DNA of 64,000 bases from Aquibium sp. ELW1220. GTDB taxonomy: Bacteria > Pseudomonadota > Alphaproteobacteria > Rhizobiales > Rhizobiaceae. Within the stretch, counting starts at the first letter, position 1, and every line of letters begins with the position of its first letter. Positions 27,246 to 34,493 of this stretch are shown one piece after another. The position numbers and the translations under genes are program-made. Under the pieces are notes generated by a model that saw only the letters and a program-made list of their open reading frames with translations, was not told the origin of the DNA and did not search any database. Location: NCBI RefSeq assembly GCF_030398385.1, contig NZ_JAOAOQ010000009.1, forward strand, positions 62,001 through 126,000, in the 5' to 3' direction.

Positions 27246-27279
27246 AAAAAAAAGACCGCATCGTTGTGGCGACGCGGTC
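27246..27279 (-). terminator. Rho-independent terminator of the mmgR-type sRNA
   Basis: On the minus strand a 10-bp stem (GACCGCGTCG with CGATGCGGTC, one G-U pair) with loop CCACAA is followed directly by eight T residues (27246-27253). This is a textbook intrinsic terminator for a minus-strand transcript. No protein gene on that strand ends here, which points to a small RNA. Confidence 0.85.
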
Positions 27280-27334
27280 GAAGTCTAGGGAGGAAACGCC
27301 CAAGGAGGGCATGAACGGAACGAACCGTTCGAGT
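27246..27334 (-). ncRNA. mmgR: Small regulatory RNA of the mmgR / suhB (alpha-r8) family
   Basis: A transcript of about 85-90 nt is predicted on the minus strand from a promoter at 27338-27365 to the terminator at 27246-27279. It would fold as a hairpin (GAACGG with CCGTTC), a short GCCC-TCCTT-GGGC stem-loop, an unpaired CCTCCC-containing stretch and the terminator. The unpaired C/U-rich segments are complementary to Shine-Dalgarno sequences. In rhizobia the mmgR RNA, which limits polyhydroxybutyrate storage and binds Hfq, lies between an N-formylglutamate amidohydrolase and a monophosphatase gene, exactly the context here. The start is approximate. Confidence 0.82.
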
Positions 27335-27337
27335 GCA

Positions 27338-27365
27338 AGAATATTGTGCGCTGCACAAATGTCAA
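27338..27365 (-). promoter_or_regulatory. Promoter of the mmgR-type sRNA
   Basis: On the minus strand a perfect TTGACA (27360-27365) is followed after 16 bases by TATTCT (27338-27343). This is one of the closest matches to a housekeeping promoter in the window and points away from the phosphatase gene, towards the sRNA. Confidence 0.65.
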
Positions 27366-27458
27366 GCGCTTTCCCGTGCGTTCCCGGACTGGACCGGGCG
27401 CTGCCGTCCGGCTATCCCAGCCGGCAGACGGTTCGGCGAAGGGACGGGTGGTGATCGG

Positions 27459-28229
27459 ATGGCAATGGCGGATTTCATGCGGCGCCTCGCGTCGGCTGCA
27501 GCCAGCGAGACCTTGCCGCGCTTCCGCGCCGCGGGCGCGGTGGCCAACAAGTATTCCGTCGGCTTCGATCCGGTCACCGAAGCCGATCGCGAGGCCGAGC
27601 GCGTCATCCGGGATCTGATCCGTGCCGAGTTTCCCGACGATGGCATCCTTGGCGAAGAACATGGCGGCGAGAAACAGGATTCGGAGCGGATCTGGGTGAT
27701 CGATCCGATCGACGGCACGCGCGCCTTCATCTCCGGCGTTCCCGTCTGGGGCACGCTCGTCGGCCTGACGGTTCGCGGCAAGGCGGTGTGCGGAATGATG
27801 TCACAGCCCTTCACCGGCGAACTCTATTACGGCACGGAAGACGGCGCCTTCTACGAAGGACCCGGCGGGCCACGGCGGCTGGCGACGCGGCGGCTCCCCA
27901 GCCTCGCCGACGCGACGCTGTTCACAACGACGCCGGCGCTGTTTGCGGGAGATCTGCGCCTGCGCTACGACCGCCTCGAGAAGGCGGTTCGGCTCGCCCG
28001 CTATGGCACCGATTGTTATGGTTTCGCCATGGTGGCGGCCGGCCATGCCGATCTTGCGGTCGATGCCGGGCTGCAGTCCTACGACATCGTCGGCCTGATC
28101 CCCGTCATCGAGGGCGCGGGCGGCGTCGTCACAACCTGGGAGGGCGGGCCGGCCGAGAATGGCGGCGACATCATCGCTGCGGCGACGCCGGACATCCATG
28201 CCCAGGCGCTGGCGGCGATCAGGGGCTAG
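27459..28229 (+). CDS. Inositol-monophosphatase-family phosphatase, probably histidinol-phosphatase (HisN/SuhB-like)
   Basis: A 256-residue Mg/Li-sensitive phosphatase. The metal motif reads WVIDPIDGTRAFISG, preceded by GEEHGGE with the Glu ligand, and the second signature is YDIVGLIPVIEGAGGVVT. The GTRAFISG version with Arg is typical of the HisN branch that dephosphorylates L-histidinol phosphate in actinobacteria and rhizobia, whereas canonical SuhB has GT.NF. An inositol or nucleotide phosphatase role cannot be excluded. The frame is open upstream, but ATG 27459 (or 27465) gives the normal N terminus MADFMRRLA. It is transcribed away from the sRNA promoter. Confidence 0.85.
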   Translation: MAMADFMRRLASAAASETLPRFRAAGAVANKYSVGFDPVTEADREAERVIRDLIRAEFPDDGILGEEHGGEKQDSERIWVIDPIDGTRAFISGVPVWGTLVGLTVRGKAVCGMMSQPFTGELYYGTEDGAFYEGPGGPRRLATRRLPSLADATLFTTTPALFAGDLRLRYDRLEKAVRLARYGTDCYGFAMVAAGHADLAVDAGLQSYDIVGLIPVIEGAGGVVTTWEGGPAENGGDIIAAATPDIHAQALAAIRG

Positions 28230-28256
28230 TCTGAGCCGGGATTTTCCGGGCGGGCG

Positions 28257-29252
28257 TCAGAAATCGTCCGTGCCGGGAATGAAGGCGTCGAAAGCGGCCA
28301 TGAACTGCTCGCGATAGGCGTCGGCTTCCTGCAGGAGCTCGTGCCGGGCGCCGTCGATGGTCAGCACGGAGGCGGACTTGAGGCGCGAGCCGAAGGTCTC
28401 GATGGCCGGCGTCGAGACCACCTCGTCGGCTCCGGCCGCGATGATCAGGGTCGGGACCTGGATCCTCGCCCTGTGCTCGGGCTCCGCCACGGTGGCGACG
28501 GCCTCGCAGGATGCCCGGATCCAGGCAGCCGTCGGGCCGCCGAGCGCGAGTTCGGGATGGCGCAGATAGATCCCGCTGTTGCGGGTGAAGCGCGCATAGT
28601 CCGACGTGAGCTTGTTGCCGGCGAAGAGGGTCGTATTGCGGGCGCGCGGTCCGCCGCCGAGATAGGTCGTGCCTAAGCCGATGCCACAGAGCAGGTTCGA
28701 GAGGCTGCGGAGGGCGGGCATCGAAAGGGGCAGGCCCTCGAAGACGAGCAGGGGCGTCGAGAGCACCATGCGCCGCACCCGGTTCACCAGACGCGGGGCC
28801 GCCAGAAGGGCGATCAACCCGCCCATCGAATGGGCCAGGACGTAGAACGGTCCGGCACAGTCCGGCAGCACGATCTCCTCGAAGAACTGGTCGAGGTCGG
28901 CGACGTAATCGCCATAGCTGCGGACATGGCCCTTCTCGCGGTCGCGGATCAGGCGTTCGGATCCGCCCTGGCCGCGCCAGTCCATGATGGCGGTGCCGAG
29001 ACCGCGCCGCGAAAGGTCGCCGATCGTCTCGTGGTATTTCTCGATGCACTCGTTGCGGCCCTGGAGGATCACGACTGTTCCGCGTCGGGGCCTGCCGCCT
29101 GCCGGAAAAAGGGCATAGCGCAGCCGCTTGCGGCCCGCCTTCGACACCAGAAAACCGGCGCGTGCCCGGGCCGGCACGTCGTTGTTCGCCGTGGAGACGA
29201 GGATGTCGTTCGCGGGCCGCTTGGTCGGTGCGATGTCGTCAGTGGCGCTCAT
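28257..29252 (-). CDS. Alpha/beta hydrolase, lysophospholipase/monoacylglycerol lipase-like
   Basis: A 331-residue serine hydrolase of the Hydrolase_4 group (PldB/YheT-like). The nucleophile elbow is AHSMGG with Ser, the oxyanion region QGRNECIEKY is typical of the lysophospholipase group in alphaproteobacteria, and DWRGQGGS and the C-terminal His in GARHELLQE are present. The acid residue is in AAGADEVV. No signal peptide is seen, so it is likely cytoplasmic or membrane-associated. The frame opens at 29408, but ATG 29252 gives the usual start. It converges with the phosphatase gene at a 27-nt gap. Confidence 0.86.
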   Translation of the reverse strand: MSATDDIAPTKRPANDILVSTANNDVPARARAGFLVSKAGRKRLRYALFPAGGRPRRGTVVILQGRNECIEKYHETIGDLSRRGLGTAIMDWRGQGGSERLIRDREKGHVRSYGDYVADLDQFFEEIVLPDCAGPFYVLAHSMGGLIALLAAPRLVNRVRRMVLSTPLLVFEGLPLSMPALRSLSNLLCGIGLGTTYLGGGPRARNTTLFAGNKLTSDYARFTRNSGIYLRHPELALGGPTAAWIRASCEAVATVAEPEHRARIQVPTLIIAAGADEVVSTPAIETFGSRLKSASVLTIDGARHELLQEADAYREQFMAAFDAFIPGTDDF

Positions 29253-29352
29253 GTGCGGTCTGATAGAAAGCTGCTCGTCCAAAAGCAAAGGAAAAGAAGG
29301 GAAAGCATCGCACCCAGTTCTTCCCGAAACATGAACATCGCGTGAAAGTTGA

Positions 29353-29382
29353 AGGCCGGAAGCGAAACATCGCTTCCGGCCT
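29353..29382. other. Perfect 12-bp hairpin
   Basis: AGGCCGGAAGCG pairs with CGCTTCCGGCCT around a 6-nt loop. It has no U-tail on either strand. On the minus strand it would lie in the leader of the lysophospholipase-like gene, about 100 nt before its start. It could be a factor-assisted terminator or an mRNA-stability structure. Confidence 0.4.
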
Positions 29383-29583
29383 CTTGCCGGTCCGGGAGGA
29401 AGGGACATTGCACCCGGACCGAAAGCTGGGGCGCCGTGTCGTCCGGCTGCCCCTTGTCGCTTTGTTGGATGGACGTTAGCGGAGCCACGATGAACGCAGA
29501 CGGAAGGGTCCGTTCATCGGGAGTTCATCCGCGACTTCATCGCGTCAGGCCCAGACGGGTCCCCGGTGCCGAAAATAATAGTA

Positions 29584-29613
29584 TTGACTAATTGATGAGC
29601 GGTCACTTATCAA
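29584..29613 (+). promoter_or_regulatory. arsR promoter with overlapping inverted-repeat operator
   Basis: TTGACT (29584-29589) and TTATCA (29607-29612) are spaced by 17 bases and end 8 nt before the arsR ATG region. Overlapping them, TTGATGAG (29592-29599) and CTTATCAA (29606-29613) form an 8-bp inverted repeat with one mismatch around six bases. The position is ideal for autorepression by the ArsR protein encoded next. The transcript would have almost no leader. Confidence 0.55.
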
Positions 29614-29619
29614 TATCCC

Positions 29620-29949
29620 ATGATCGAAACCGTACCCGTCAACACCGTGCTGCGCGCCCTGGCCGACCCGACCCGGCGCGGCCTTTTCGAGCGCGTCGCC
29701 TCCGCCAGTGAGATCACCGTCGTCGAACTCACCCGCGGCAGCGGCGTGACGCAGGGCGCTATCTCGCAGCACCTCAAATCGCTGAAGCAGGCGGGGTTGG
29801 TGACCGAGCGGCCGGAAGGCCGCAACGTCTATTATCGCGCCAGGCCGGAGGGACTGGCACCGCTGTTCGACTGGATGAAGCACTACGACGCCTTCTGGCG
29901 CGACCGCTTCGTCGACCTGAAGGCTCTGTTGAAGGAGATCGACCGATGA
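29620..29949 (+). CDS. ArsR/SmtB-family transcriptional regulator (SRPBCC-associated)
   Basis: A 109-residue winged-helix repressor. It shows LADPTRRGLFERV at the first helix and GVTQGAISQHLKSLKQAGLV as the recognition helix, then the EGRNVYYRARPEG wing. No CxC metal-binding motif is present, so it is probably not a classical metal sensor. Its stop overlaps the SRPBCC gene start by four bases (ATGA at 29946-29949). This ArsR-SRPBCC pairing is common in soil bacteria, and a second copy of the same arrangement occurs at 61456-62237. Confidence 0.92.
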   Translation: MIETVPVNTVLRALADPTRRGLFERVASASEITVVELTRGSGVTQGAISQHLKSLKQAGLVTERPEGRNVYYRARPEGLAPLFDWMKHYDAFWRDRFVDLKALLKEIDR

Positions 29950-30410
29950 ACGATGCCGTCATCGCCGGGCTTGCCCGAGAGATCGTGGTGGCAGACTTCT
30001 TTCCGCATGCGCCGGAGACCGTGTGGAAGGCGCTGACCAACGGTGCACTGATGTCGCGCTGGCTGATGGAGCCGGCCGGCTTCGAACCCGTGGTCGGCAA
30101 TCGCTTCACCTTCCAGACAACGCCTGGGGGCAAGTGGGACGGCACCATTCACTGCAAGGTGCTGGAGGCGATACCGAGCCGGCGGCTCGTCTATTCGTGG
30201 AAAGGCGGGCACGCGGACAATTCCGGCTACGGCTCGCCGCTCGATACGGTCGTCACCTGGGATCTCGTCGCGTCGGAGGGCGGGACGCATGTCACGCTGA
30301 CGCATGCGGGCTTCGAACTGCCGCGCAACGAGAGCGCCTTCCGCACCATGAGCGGCGGCTGGAAGACCGTGGTGCCCAGGCTGCGCAAGACGGCCGACGG
30401 GCTGGACTGA
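29946..30410 (+). CDS. SRPBCC (AHSA1-like) domain protein
   Basis: A 154-residue helix-grip protein of the Aha1-C-terminal-like SRPBCC family. The N-terminal DFFPHAPETVWKALTNG, the GNRFTFQTTPGGKWDG loop and the C-terminal GWKTVVPRLRK helix are typical. These proteins form a hydrophobic ligand cavity; their natural ligands are mostly unknown. It is coupled to the ArsR gene by a four-base overlap, which suggests that the regulator controls its own pair. Confidence 0.88.
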   Translation: MNDAVIAGLAREIVVADFFPHAPETVWKALTNGALMSRWLMEPAGFEPVVGNRFTFQTTPGGKWDGTIHCKVLEAIPSRRLVYSWKGGHADNSGYGSPLDTVVTWDLVASEGGTHVTLTHAGFELPRNESAFRTMSGGWKTVVPRLRKTADGLD

Positions 30411-30494
30411 GCGGGTTTCCCGCGACTGGAACTGACATCGATCAAAGGCAACCGGGCCGCGCGGGAACGCGCGTGCCGATCGGAGGATATTGTC

Positions 30495-30914
30495 ATGACC
30501 ACACCCTATCGCGGCGGCTGCGGCTGCGGCGCGCTTCGCTATGAAATCGCTGCGGAGCCTTTCCAGACCAACGACTGCCATTGCCGGCAGTGCCAGAGGG
30601 ACAGCGGCACGGGACACGGATCCTACATGGCCTTCCCGGTGGCTGCGGCCGTTCTGCAGGGCGAAACCAGGAGCCATGACTTCATCGGCGATCTCGGCAC
30701 GGTGAAGCGGCGCGTCTTCTGCCCGACCTGCGGAACGCCGGTCTACATTCTGTTCCCTCAGATGCCGGACCTGATCGTCGTGAAGGCCGGGACCCTCGAT
30801 GAGCCGGAGCGCTATCGGCCGCAGGTCGTGTTCTGGGCTGAAGCCGCGCAGTCCTGGGACCCGCCCAACCCGGCGCTGAAAATCCTCGCGCGGATGCCGC
30901 CGGCCGCCGGCTGA
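30495..30914 (+). CDS. GFA-family (glutathione-dependent formaldehyde-activating enzyme-like) zinc protein
   Basis: A 139-residue protein with the three Cys clusters of the GFA/CENP-V fold: GGCGCGALRY, CHCRQCQRDSG and FCPTCGTP. These bind two zinc ions, and members add or remove glutathione from small aldehydes or isothiocyanate-like compounds. GGAGG at 30483-30487 precedes the ATG. It lies 84 nt after the SRPBCC gene on the same strand and may share its transcript. The generic family name does not prove activity on formaldehyde. Confidence 0.9.
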   Translation: MTTPYRGGCGCGALRYEIAAEPFQTNDCHCRQCQRDSGTGHGSYMAFPVAAAVLQGETRSHDFIGDLGTVKRRVFCPTCGTPVYILFPQMPDLIVVKAGTLDEPERYRPQVVFWAEAAQSWDPPNPALKILARMPPAAG

Positions 30915-30931
30915 CAGGCGTTCGTGCAGGT

Positions 30932-30960
30932 CTTGAAAGCCGCGACGCGGGTTCCCAAAT
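30932..30960 (+). promoter_or_regulatory. RpoH (sigma-32)-type heat-shock promoter of the Hsp20 gene
   Basis: CTTGAAA (30932-30938) and CCCAAAT (30954-30960) match the alphaproteobacterial RpoH pattern of CTTG followed by a CC-AT box with about 18 bases between. It lies about 110 nt before the Hsp20 start, leaving room for a structured leader. Confidence 0.6.
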
Positions 30961-31050
30961 CTCTGTTGCGATCGCCGGAACCGGGATCGCTGGACGCTCC
31001 GGGAGGTGCCGATTTCGGACTTCCTACAGGCGACCAAAGCGCAAAACCAT

Positions 31051-31074
31051 GTTGCTCAATGGAGAACACCCATG
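31051..31074 (+). promoter_or_regulatory. ROSE-type RNA thermometer hairpin covering the Hsp20 ribosome-binding site
   Basis: GTTGCTC (31051-31057) pairs with GAGAAC (31062-31067) if the single G at 31054 is bulged, closing the Shine-Dalgarno GGAGA in a weak stem with loop AATG. The bulged G opposite the ribosome-binding site is the hallmark of rhizobial ROSE elements that melt on heat shock. The upstream leader (about 30970-31050) would hold the additional ROSE stem-loops. The ATG lies at 31072. Confidence 0.72.
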
Positions 31075-31542
31075 CGTCACGTTGACTTTTCCCCGCTCTA
31101 TCGCTCGACCGTCGGTTTCGACCGGCTGTTCACCATGCTCGACTCGCTCGCGCAGCCCGAGGGCGCGCAGACCTATCCGCCCTACAACATCGAACGAACC
31201 GGTGAGGACGCCTACCGCATCACCATGGCAGTGGCCGGCTTCGGCGAGGACGAGATCTCGATCGAGGCTCACCGCAACGTCCTGACGGTGAAGGGCGAAA
31301 AGGCAGAGGCCGACAAGGGCGAGACGTCCGAGTTCCTCTACCGCGGCATCGCCTCGCGCGCCTTCGAGCGCCGCTTCCAGCTCGCCGATCACGTCGAAGT
31401 CGTCGGCGCGGAACTGAAGAACGGGCTCCTGCACATTTCGCTGAAGCGCAACATCCCCGAGGAGATGAAGCCCCGCAAGGTGGCCATCGCCAATGGCGGT
31501 GCGAAGTCGGCGAAACAGATCGAGGCGCAGGCCGTCAACTGA
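31072..31542 (+). CDS. Small heat-shock protein Hsp20 (IbpA-like)
   Basis: A 156-residue alpha-crystallin-type chaperone that holds unfolded proteins in the cytoplasm. The N-terminal RHVDFSPLYRSTVGFDRLF, the crystallin domain from YPPYNIERTGEDAYRI to the GLLHISLKR motif, and the C-terminal tail are typical of bacterial class A Hsp20. The frame is open upstream to 31006, but the ATG at 31072 follows the GGAGA that is enclosed in the ROSE hairpin. An RpoH-type promoter lies upstream, so both transcription and translation appear heat-controlled. Confidence 0.94.
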   Translation: MRHVDFSPLYRSTVGFDRLFTMLDSLAQPEGAQTYPPYNIERTGEDAYRITMAVAGFGEDEISIEAHRNVLTVKGEKAEADKGETSEFLYRGIASRAFERRFQLADHVEVVGAELKNGLLHISLKRNIPEEMKPRKVAIANGGAKSAKQIEAQAVN

Positions 31543-31641
31543 CCGGTCGCTCCTCTCGCCAGTGCCGAACGGCCGAAAGGCCATGCGGGCGGTTCCGGAA
31601 GGAGCCGCCCTTTCTCGTAGCGGGGACGTGACCGGAGAGGG

Positions 31642-32250
31642 TCAGGCGAGGCCGAGGCCAGCCGATTGGGTGGCGCGGCGTCGGCGCAGCAGTATCCTGT
31701 CAGCCAGCGCATCGAGAGACACGGCCCCAGCACCCTTGACGACGACGTAGACCAGCGGAAACAGCCAGAGCAGCCGCTGGTCCATGATGACGGAATCCGG
31801 GAACCGGTCGAACAGGGCGCCGATCGTCTCCGGCCCGACCTGGTGGACCGTCACGTCGACCAGGGTCTGGACGGCGATGAAGGCGATCATGCCCAGCGCG
31901 GCAATGCGGGCGAACAGGCCGAGCACGACGAGCAGCGGCAGGACGAACTCGCCATAGGTGCCCATGAAGACCATCAGCCCCCAGGGCAGGAAGGCAACCT
32001 GCGCGACGTCGCCGCCGGCCGCGTCCACGGAGGGCAGCGCGATCTGGTAGTAGGCGCCGTCCTTGATCGAAAAGAAGCCGAGGACGCCCTCGCCGACCTT
32101 CGTGCGGGCGGAGTTCAGGAAGTACATCCACAGGACGGCGGCAAAGACGAAGCGCGCGGCCAGCCCGAGGAACCAGCCATCGAGCCCCCGCTCCACCCCA
32201 CCGAACACCGCGTCGTGCAGCCCCTTCAGGCGCGTGGCGATGGCAACCAT
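31642..32250 (-). CDS. DoxX-family membrane protein of bufferin/gig operon
   Basis: A 202-residue inner-membrane protein with four or five hydrophobic helices and the DoxX-type WMYFLNSARTKVG and GEFVLPLLVVLGLFAR segments. DoxX-type proteins are frequent last genes of DUF2282-MNIO-DUF2063 operons (gigD in the gold-induced gene cluster). It starts 24 nt after the DUF2063 gene. Its exact task there is unknown; electron transfer or export support have been proposed for DoxX proteins. Confidence 0.88.
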   Translation of the reverse strand: MVAIATRLKGLHDAVFGGVERGLDGWFLGLAARFVFAAVLWMYFLNSARTKVGEGVLGFFSIKDGAYYQIALPSVDAAGGDVAQVAFLPWGLMVFMGTYGEFVLPLLVVLGLFARIAALGMIAFIAVQTLVDVTVHQVGPETIGALFDRFPDSVIMDQRLLWLFPLVYVVVKGAGAVSLDALADRILLRRRRATQSAGLGLA

Positions 32251-32274
32251 GTCTCTTCTCCCGTCAACGTGCAG

Positions 32275-33087
32275 TCACTCGGATGGTCTGTCGCGGGAGG
32301 CGCCGACGGCGACGAACGCGCCCGCGTTCAGCATGATGCGGATCGCTTCCGCCGGTGCGAACTCCTCCGTATCGGCGAAGCCTGTGCCGATCGCGGCTCC
32401 GAAACTGCTTCCGCCGACCAGCGCCAGCAGGAAGGCAGCGGTGCCGGGCGGCAGACGGCGCATCGACACTATCAGGCCAGGTCGCGTGACCAGCGTGTCC
32501 TCGGCGACGTCGCCGCGGATCGGCGCATCCGGCTCCCGTCCGTCGCGGTTGGCGGTGCATATCGAGAAGGCCGCGTAGGGCGAGCGCAGGATCCGCAGCG
32601 CCGGATGCGGGTGGAAGACGACCGCCGGCAAATCGTCCGGCGGGATCGTGCCCAGCACCTGCGGCGGCAGCGGATCGGCATCGGCGGCGTGAAAGGCGTC
32701 GAGCCAGGCGCGCTCGATGCTCGCCACGTCGGCGAGGTAGGGCAGGTCGCGTGCGGGTTCGAAGCTTGCGACGAAGGCGGGGAAGTCGTGCCCATACTGG
32801 AACAGGAGGCGGGAGCGCGGCGGATGGGCGCGGGCGAAGGCGATGGCCATGCCGGAGAAGAACGCGTCGCCGACCAGACGGCGCACCGCCGGGAAGATGT
32901 CGGCCAGCGCGTCGGCCAGGCTCGTGGTGACGTTGTTGCGATAGACGGCATAGCGGCGGTCGGCGCGGCCACCGGTCGTGGTCGAAACGATCGGCGGTGT
33001 CGCGCGCCCGGGATCGAGCAGCGAGGCGGCAAAGCCGGCCGCGAACCCGGTGCCGGCGTTCGCCGCTGGCTCAGGAGACCGCGGCAT
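32275..33087 (-). CDS. bufC: DUF2063 (putative DNA-binding domain) protein, MNIO partner BufC
   Basis: A 270-residue protein of the DUF2063 family. The [32 protein letters not shown] stretch near the N terminus is the family hallmark, and a C-terminal domain follows. Despite its old 'DNA-binding' label, in MNIO clusters this partner carries the peptide-recognition role and is needed for modification of the precursor. The ATG at 33087 lies inside the end of the MNIO gene, giving a 17-base overlap; the frame is also open to 33144. Confidence 0.88.
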   Translation of the reverse strand: MPRSPEPAANAGTGFAAGFAASLLDPGRATPPIVSTTTGGRADRRYAVYRNNVTTSLADALADIFPAVRRLVGDAFFSGMAIAFARAHPPRSRLLFQYGHDFPAFVASFEPARDLPYLADVASIERAWLDAFHAADADPLPPQVLGTIPPDDLPAVVFHPHPALRILRSPYAAFSICTANRDGREPDAPIRGDVAEDTLVTRPGLIVSMRRLPPGTAAFLLALVGGSSFGAAIGTGFADTEEFAPAEAIRIMLNAGAFVAVGASRDRPSE

Positions 33088-33991
33088 GGCGCTTGCCCAG
33101 CAGATAGCGGTCGGCATGCAGGTCGAGGATGCGCTGGGCGGCATTCGCCTCGTCGCGCAGCACAGACCAGTCGGGCACGTCGTTGTCCCATTCGACCAGC
33201 GTCGGGATCGGGCCGCACTGGCGGATGACGGTGTCGTAGAGCGCCCAGACCGGGTCGGCGACGGCGCGATCGTGTGTGTCGATCAGGAGCGGCCGCCCCT
33301 CGTCGTCGGCCTGTTCGTCGTGCCCCGCAAGATGGATTTCGCCGACGAGGTCGAGCGGGAAGTCCATCAGATAGTCCAACGCGCCGAAGCCGTGGTTGGT
33401 GGCCGAGACGAAGACGTTGTTGACGTCGAGCAGCAGGCCGCAACCGGTGCGCTGCGCCATCTCGCGGATGAAGTCGGTCTCGGCATAGGTGGATTGCGGG
33501 AAGAACACGTAGGTGGCGGGGTTCTCCATCAGGATCGGCCGCCCGATAGCATCCTGGACCTGGCTGACATGGGCGCAGACATGGTCGAGCGTCTGGCGGG
33601 TATAGGGGAGGGGAAGCAGGTCGCTGAAGAAGACGTCCTCATGCGTGGACCATGCAAGATGTTCGGACACCAGCGCGGGTTCATACCGATCGACCAGCGT
33701 GGCGAACCGCGCGAGATGGGTGCGGTCCAATGGCTCGGGACCGCCGATCGACATCGTGACGCCGTGCAGCGAAACCGGGAAGCGCTGCCTGATCGCCACG
33801 AGCGCGGCATGTGGCGGACCGCCGGCGCCCATGTAGTTCTCGGCGTGGACCTCGAAGAAGCCATGAAATGACGGGTCGGTGTCGATCTCGGGAAGATGCT
33901 CGGGCTTGAAGGAGGCGCCGGCGCGGCCGGCGACGGGGCGGTCCGGGAAGCGAAGCCGGCTCGGCCGGCGGACGGTGGTCTCAACGGTCAT
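33071..33991 (-). CDS. bufB: MNIO (DUF692) multinuclear iron oxidative enzyme BufB
   Basis: A 306-residue TIM-barrel enzyme of the DUF692/MbnB family. Expected iron ligands and active-site residues are seen in [65 protein letters not shown] and LVEWDND. MNIO enzymes oxidise Cys in a precursor peptide; those in bufferin clusters convert Cys to thiooxazole rings. The frame opens further upstream, but the ATG at 33991 follows GGAGA with good spacing. It lies 31 nt after the precursor gene and overlaps the DUF2063 gene. Confidence 0.93.
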   Translation of the reverse strand: MTVETTVRRPSRLRFPDRPVAGRAGASFKPEHLPEIDTDPSFHGFFEVHAENYMGAGGPPHAALVAIRQRFPVSLHGVTMSIGGPEPLDRTHLARFATLVDRYEPALVSEHLAWSTHEDVFFSDLLPLPYTRQTLDHVCAHVSQVQDAIGRPILMENPATYVFFPQSTYAETDFIREMAQRTGCGLLLDVNNVFVSATNHGFGALDYLMDFPLDLVGEIHLAGHDEQADDEGRPLLIDTHDRAVADPVWALYDTVIRQCGPIPTLVEWDNDVPDWSVLRDEANAAQRILDLHADRYLLGKRHAAVS

Positions 33992-34022
33992 CGTCGGTCT
34001 CCGCTTCCCGGGATTCGGCTGC

Positions 34023-34325
34023 TTACGACGGCAGGTCGCGCTGCAGCGGCTCCAGCGAGCCCATGCGGTTCTCGGGGAGGCTGACAGTGGTGCAGGTGCC
34101 CTTGGCGACGTAGGTCCAGGCGTTGCCCTGGTAGTCGACCTTCGAGGTGCCGGCGCAGGTGGTGCCGGGGCCGGCGGCGCAATCGTTCTTTCCGGCCATG
34201 GAGACGCCGTAGCACTTCTCCTTTTCCTGCGCCTGGGCGGCACCGGTGGTGATGGCGCCGGTCGTCAGGGCGGTGGCGACGACGCCGGCGAGATAAGCGG
34301 CGCTGAGCGCGATCTTGGTGGACAT
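34023..34325 (-). CDS. bufA: DUF2282 bufferin-type precursor peptide BufA
   Basis: A 100-residue protein with a Sec signal peptide (to about AAQAQ, residue 33) and a short mature part of about 67 residues with four Cys at 38, 49, 57 and 78. The [29 protein letters not shown] and KGTC segments are the DUF2282 signature. Bufferins are RiPPs made from such precursors; the modified Cys bind copper in the periplasm. ATG 34325 follows GAGGAG with good spacing. It is the first gene of the four-gene operon, and a 19-bp inverted repeat lies about 125 nt upstream. Confidence 0.9.
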   Translation of the reverse strand: MSTKIALSAAYLAGVVATALTTGAITTGAAQAQEKEKCYGVSMAGKNDCAAGPGTTCAGTSKVDYQGNAWTYVAKGTCTTVSLPENRMGSLEPLQRDLPS

Positions 34326-34448
34326 CGAAATCTCCTCTGGATGATCTGTTCGGCCGGACATTTCATCCGGCGAGAACAACATCGCGAAGAGACTGCTCAC
34401 TTGGAAGTAAAGACGGCGCGAGCCAATGGTCACGCTGCCTGCACGGCG

Positions 34449-34467
34449 CCGTGACTGCATGTCACGG
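34449..34467. other. Inverted repeat between threonine aldolase and bufA
   Basis: CCGTGAC and GTCACGG form perfect 7-bp arms around five bases. It lies 27 nt after the threonine aldolase stop and about 125 nt before bufA, both read from the minus strand. It may be a factor-assisted terminator for the aldolase gene or an operator for the buf operon. There is no U-tail, so a standard terminator is less likely. Confidence 0.4.
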
Positions 34468-34493
34468 CCGGTTGGCGCGTTCGTGCATGCGGG

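Larger units (their letters stand above)
29253..29619. other. Intergenic region between lysophospholipase-like gene and arsR
   Basis: About 370 bases. It contains a perfect 12-bp hairpin at 29353-29382 and the arsR promoter/operator at 29584-29613. Between them nothing with coding character or recognisable RNA structure is seen. Confidence 0.6.

Noticed and set aside
27246..27279. Terminator for the plus-strand amidohydrolase gene
   Set aside because: The T-run follows the stem only on the minus strand; on the plus strand the stem is preceded by A residues and not followed by T.
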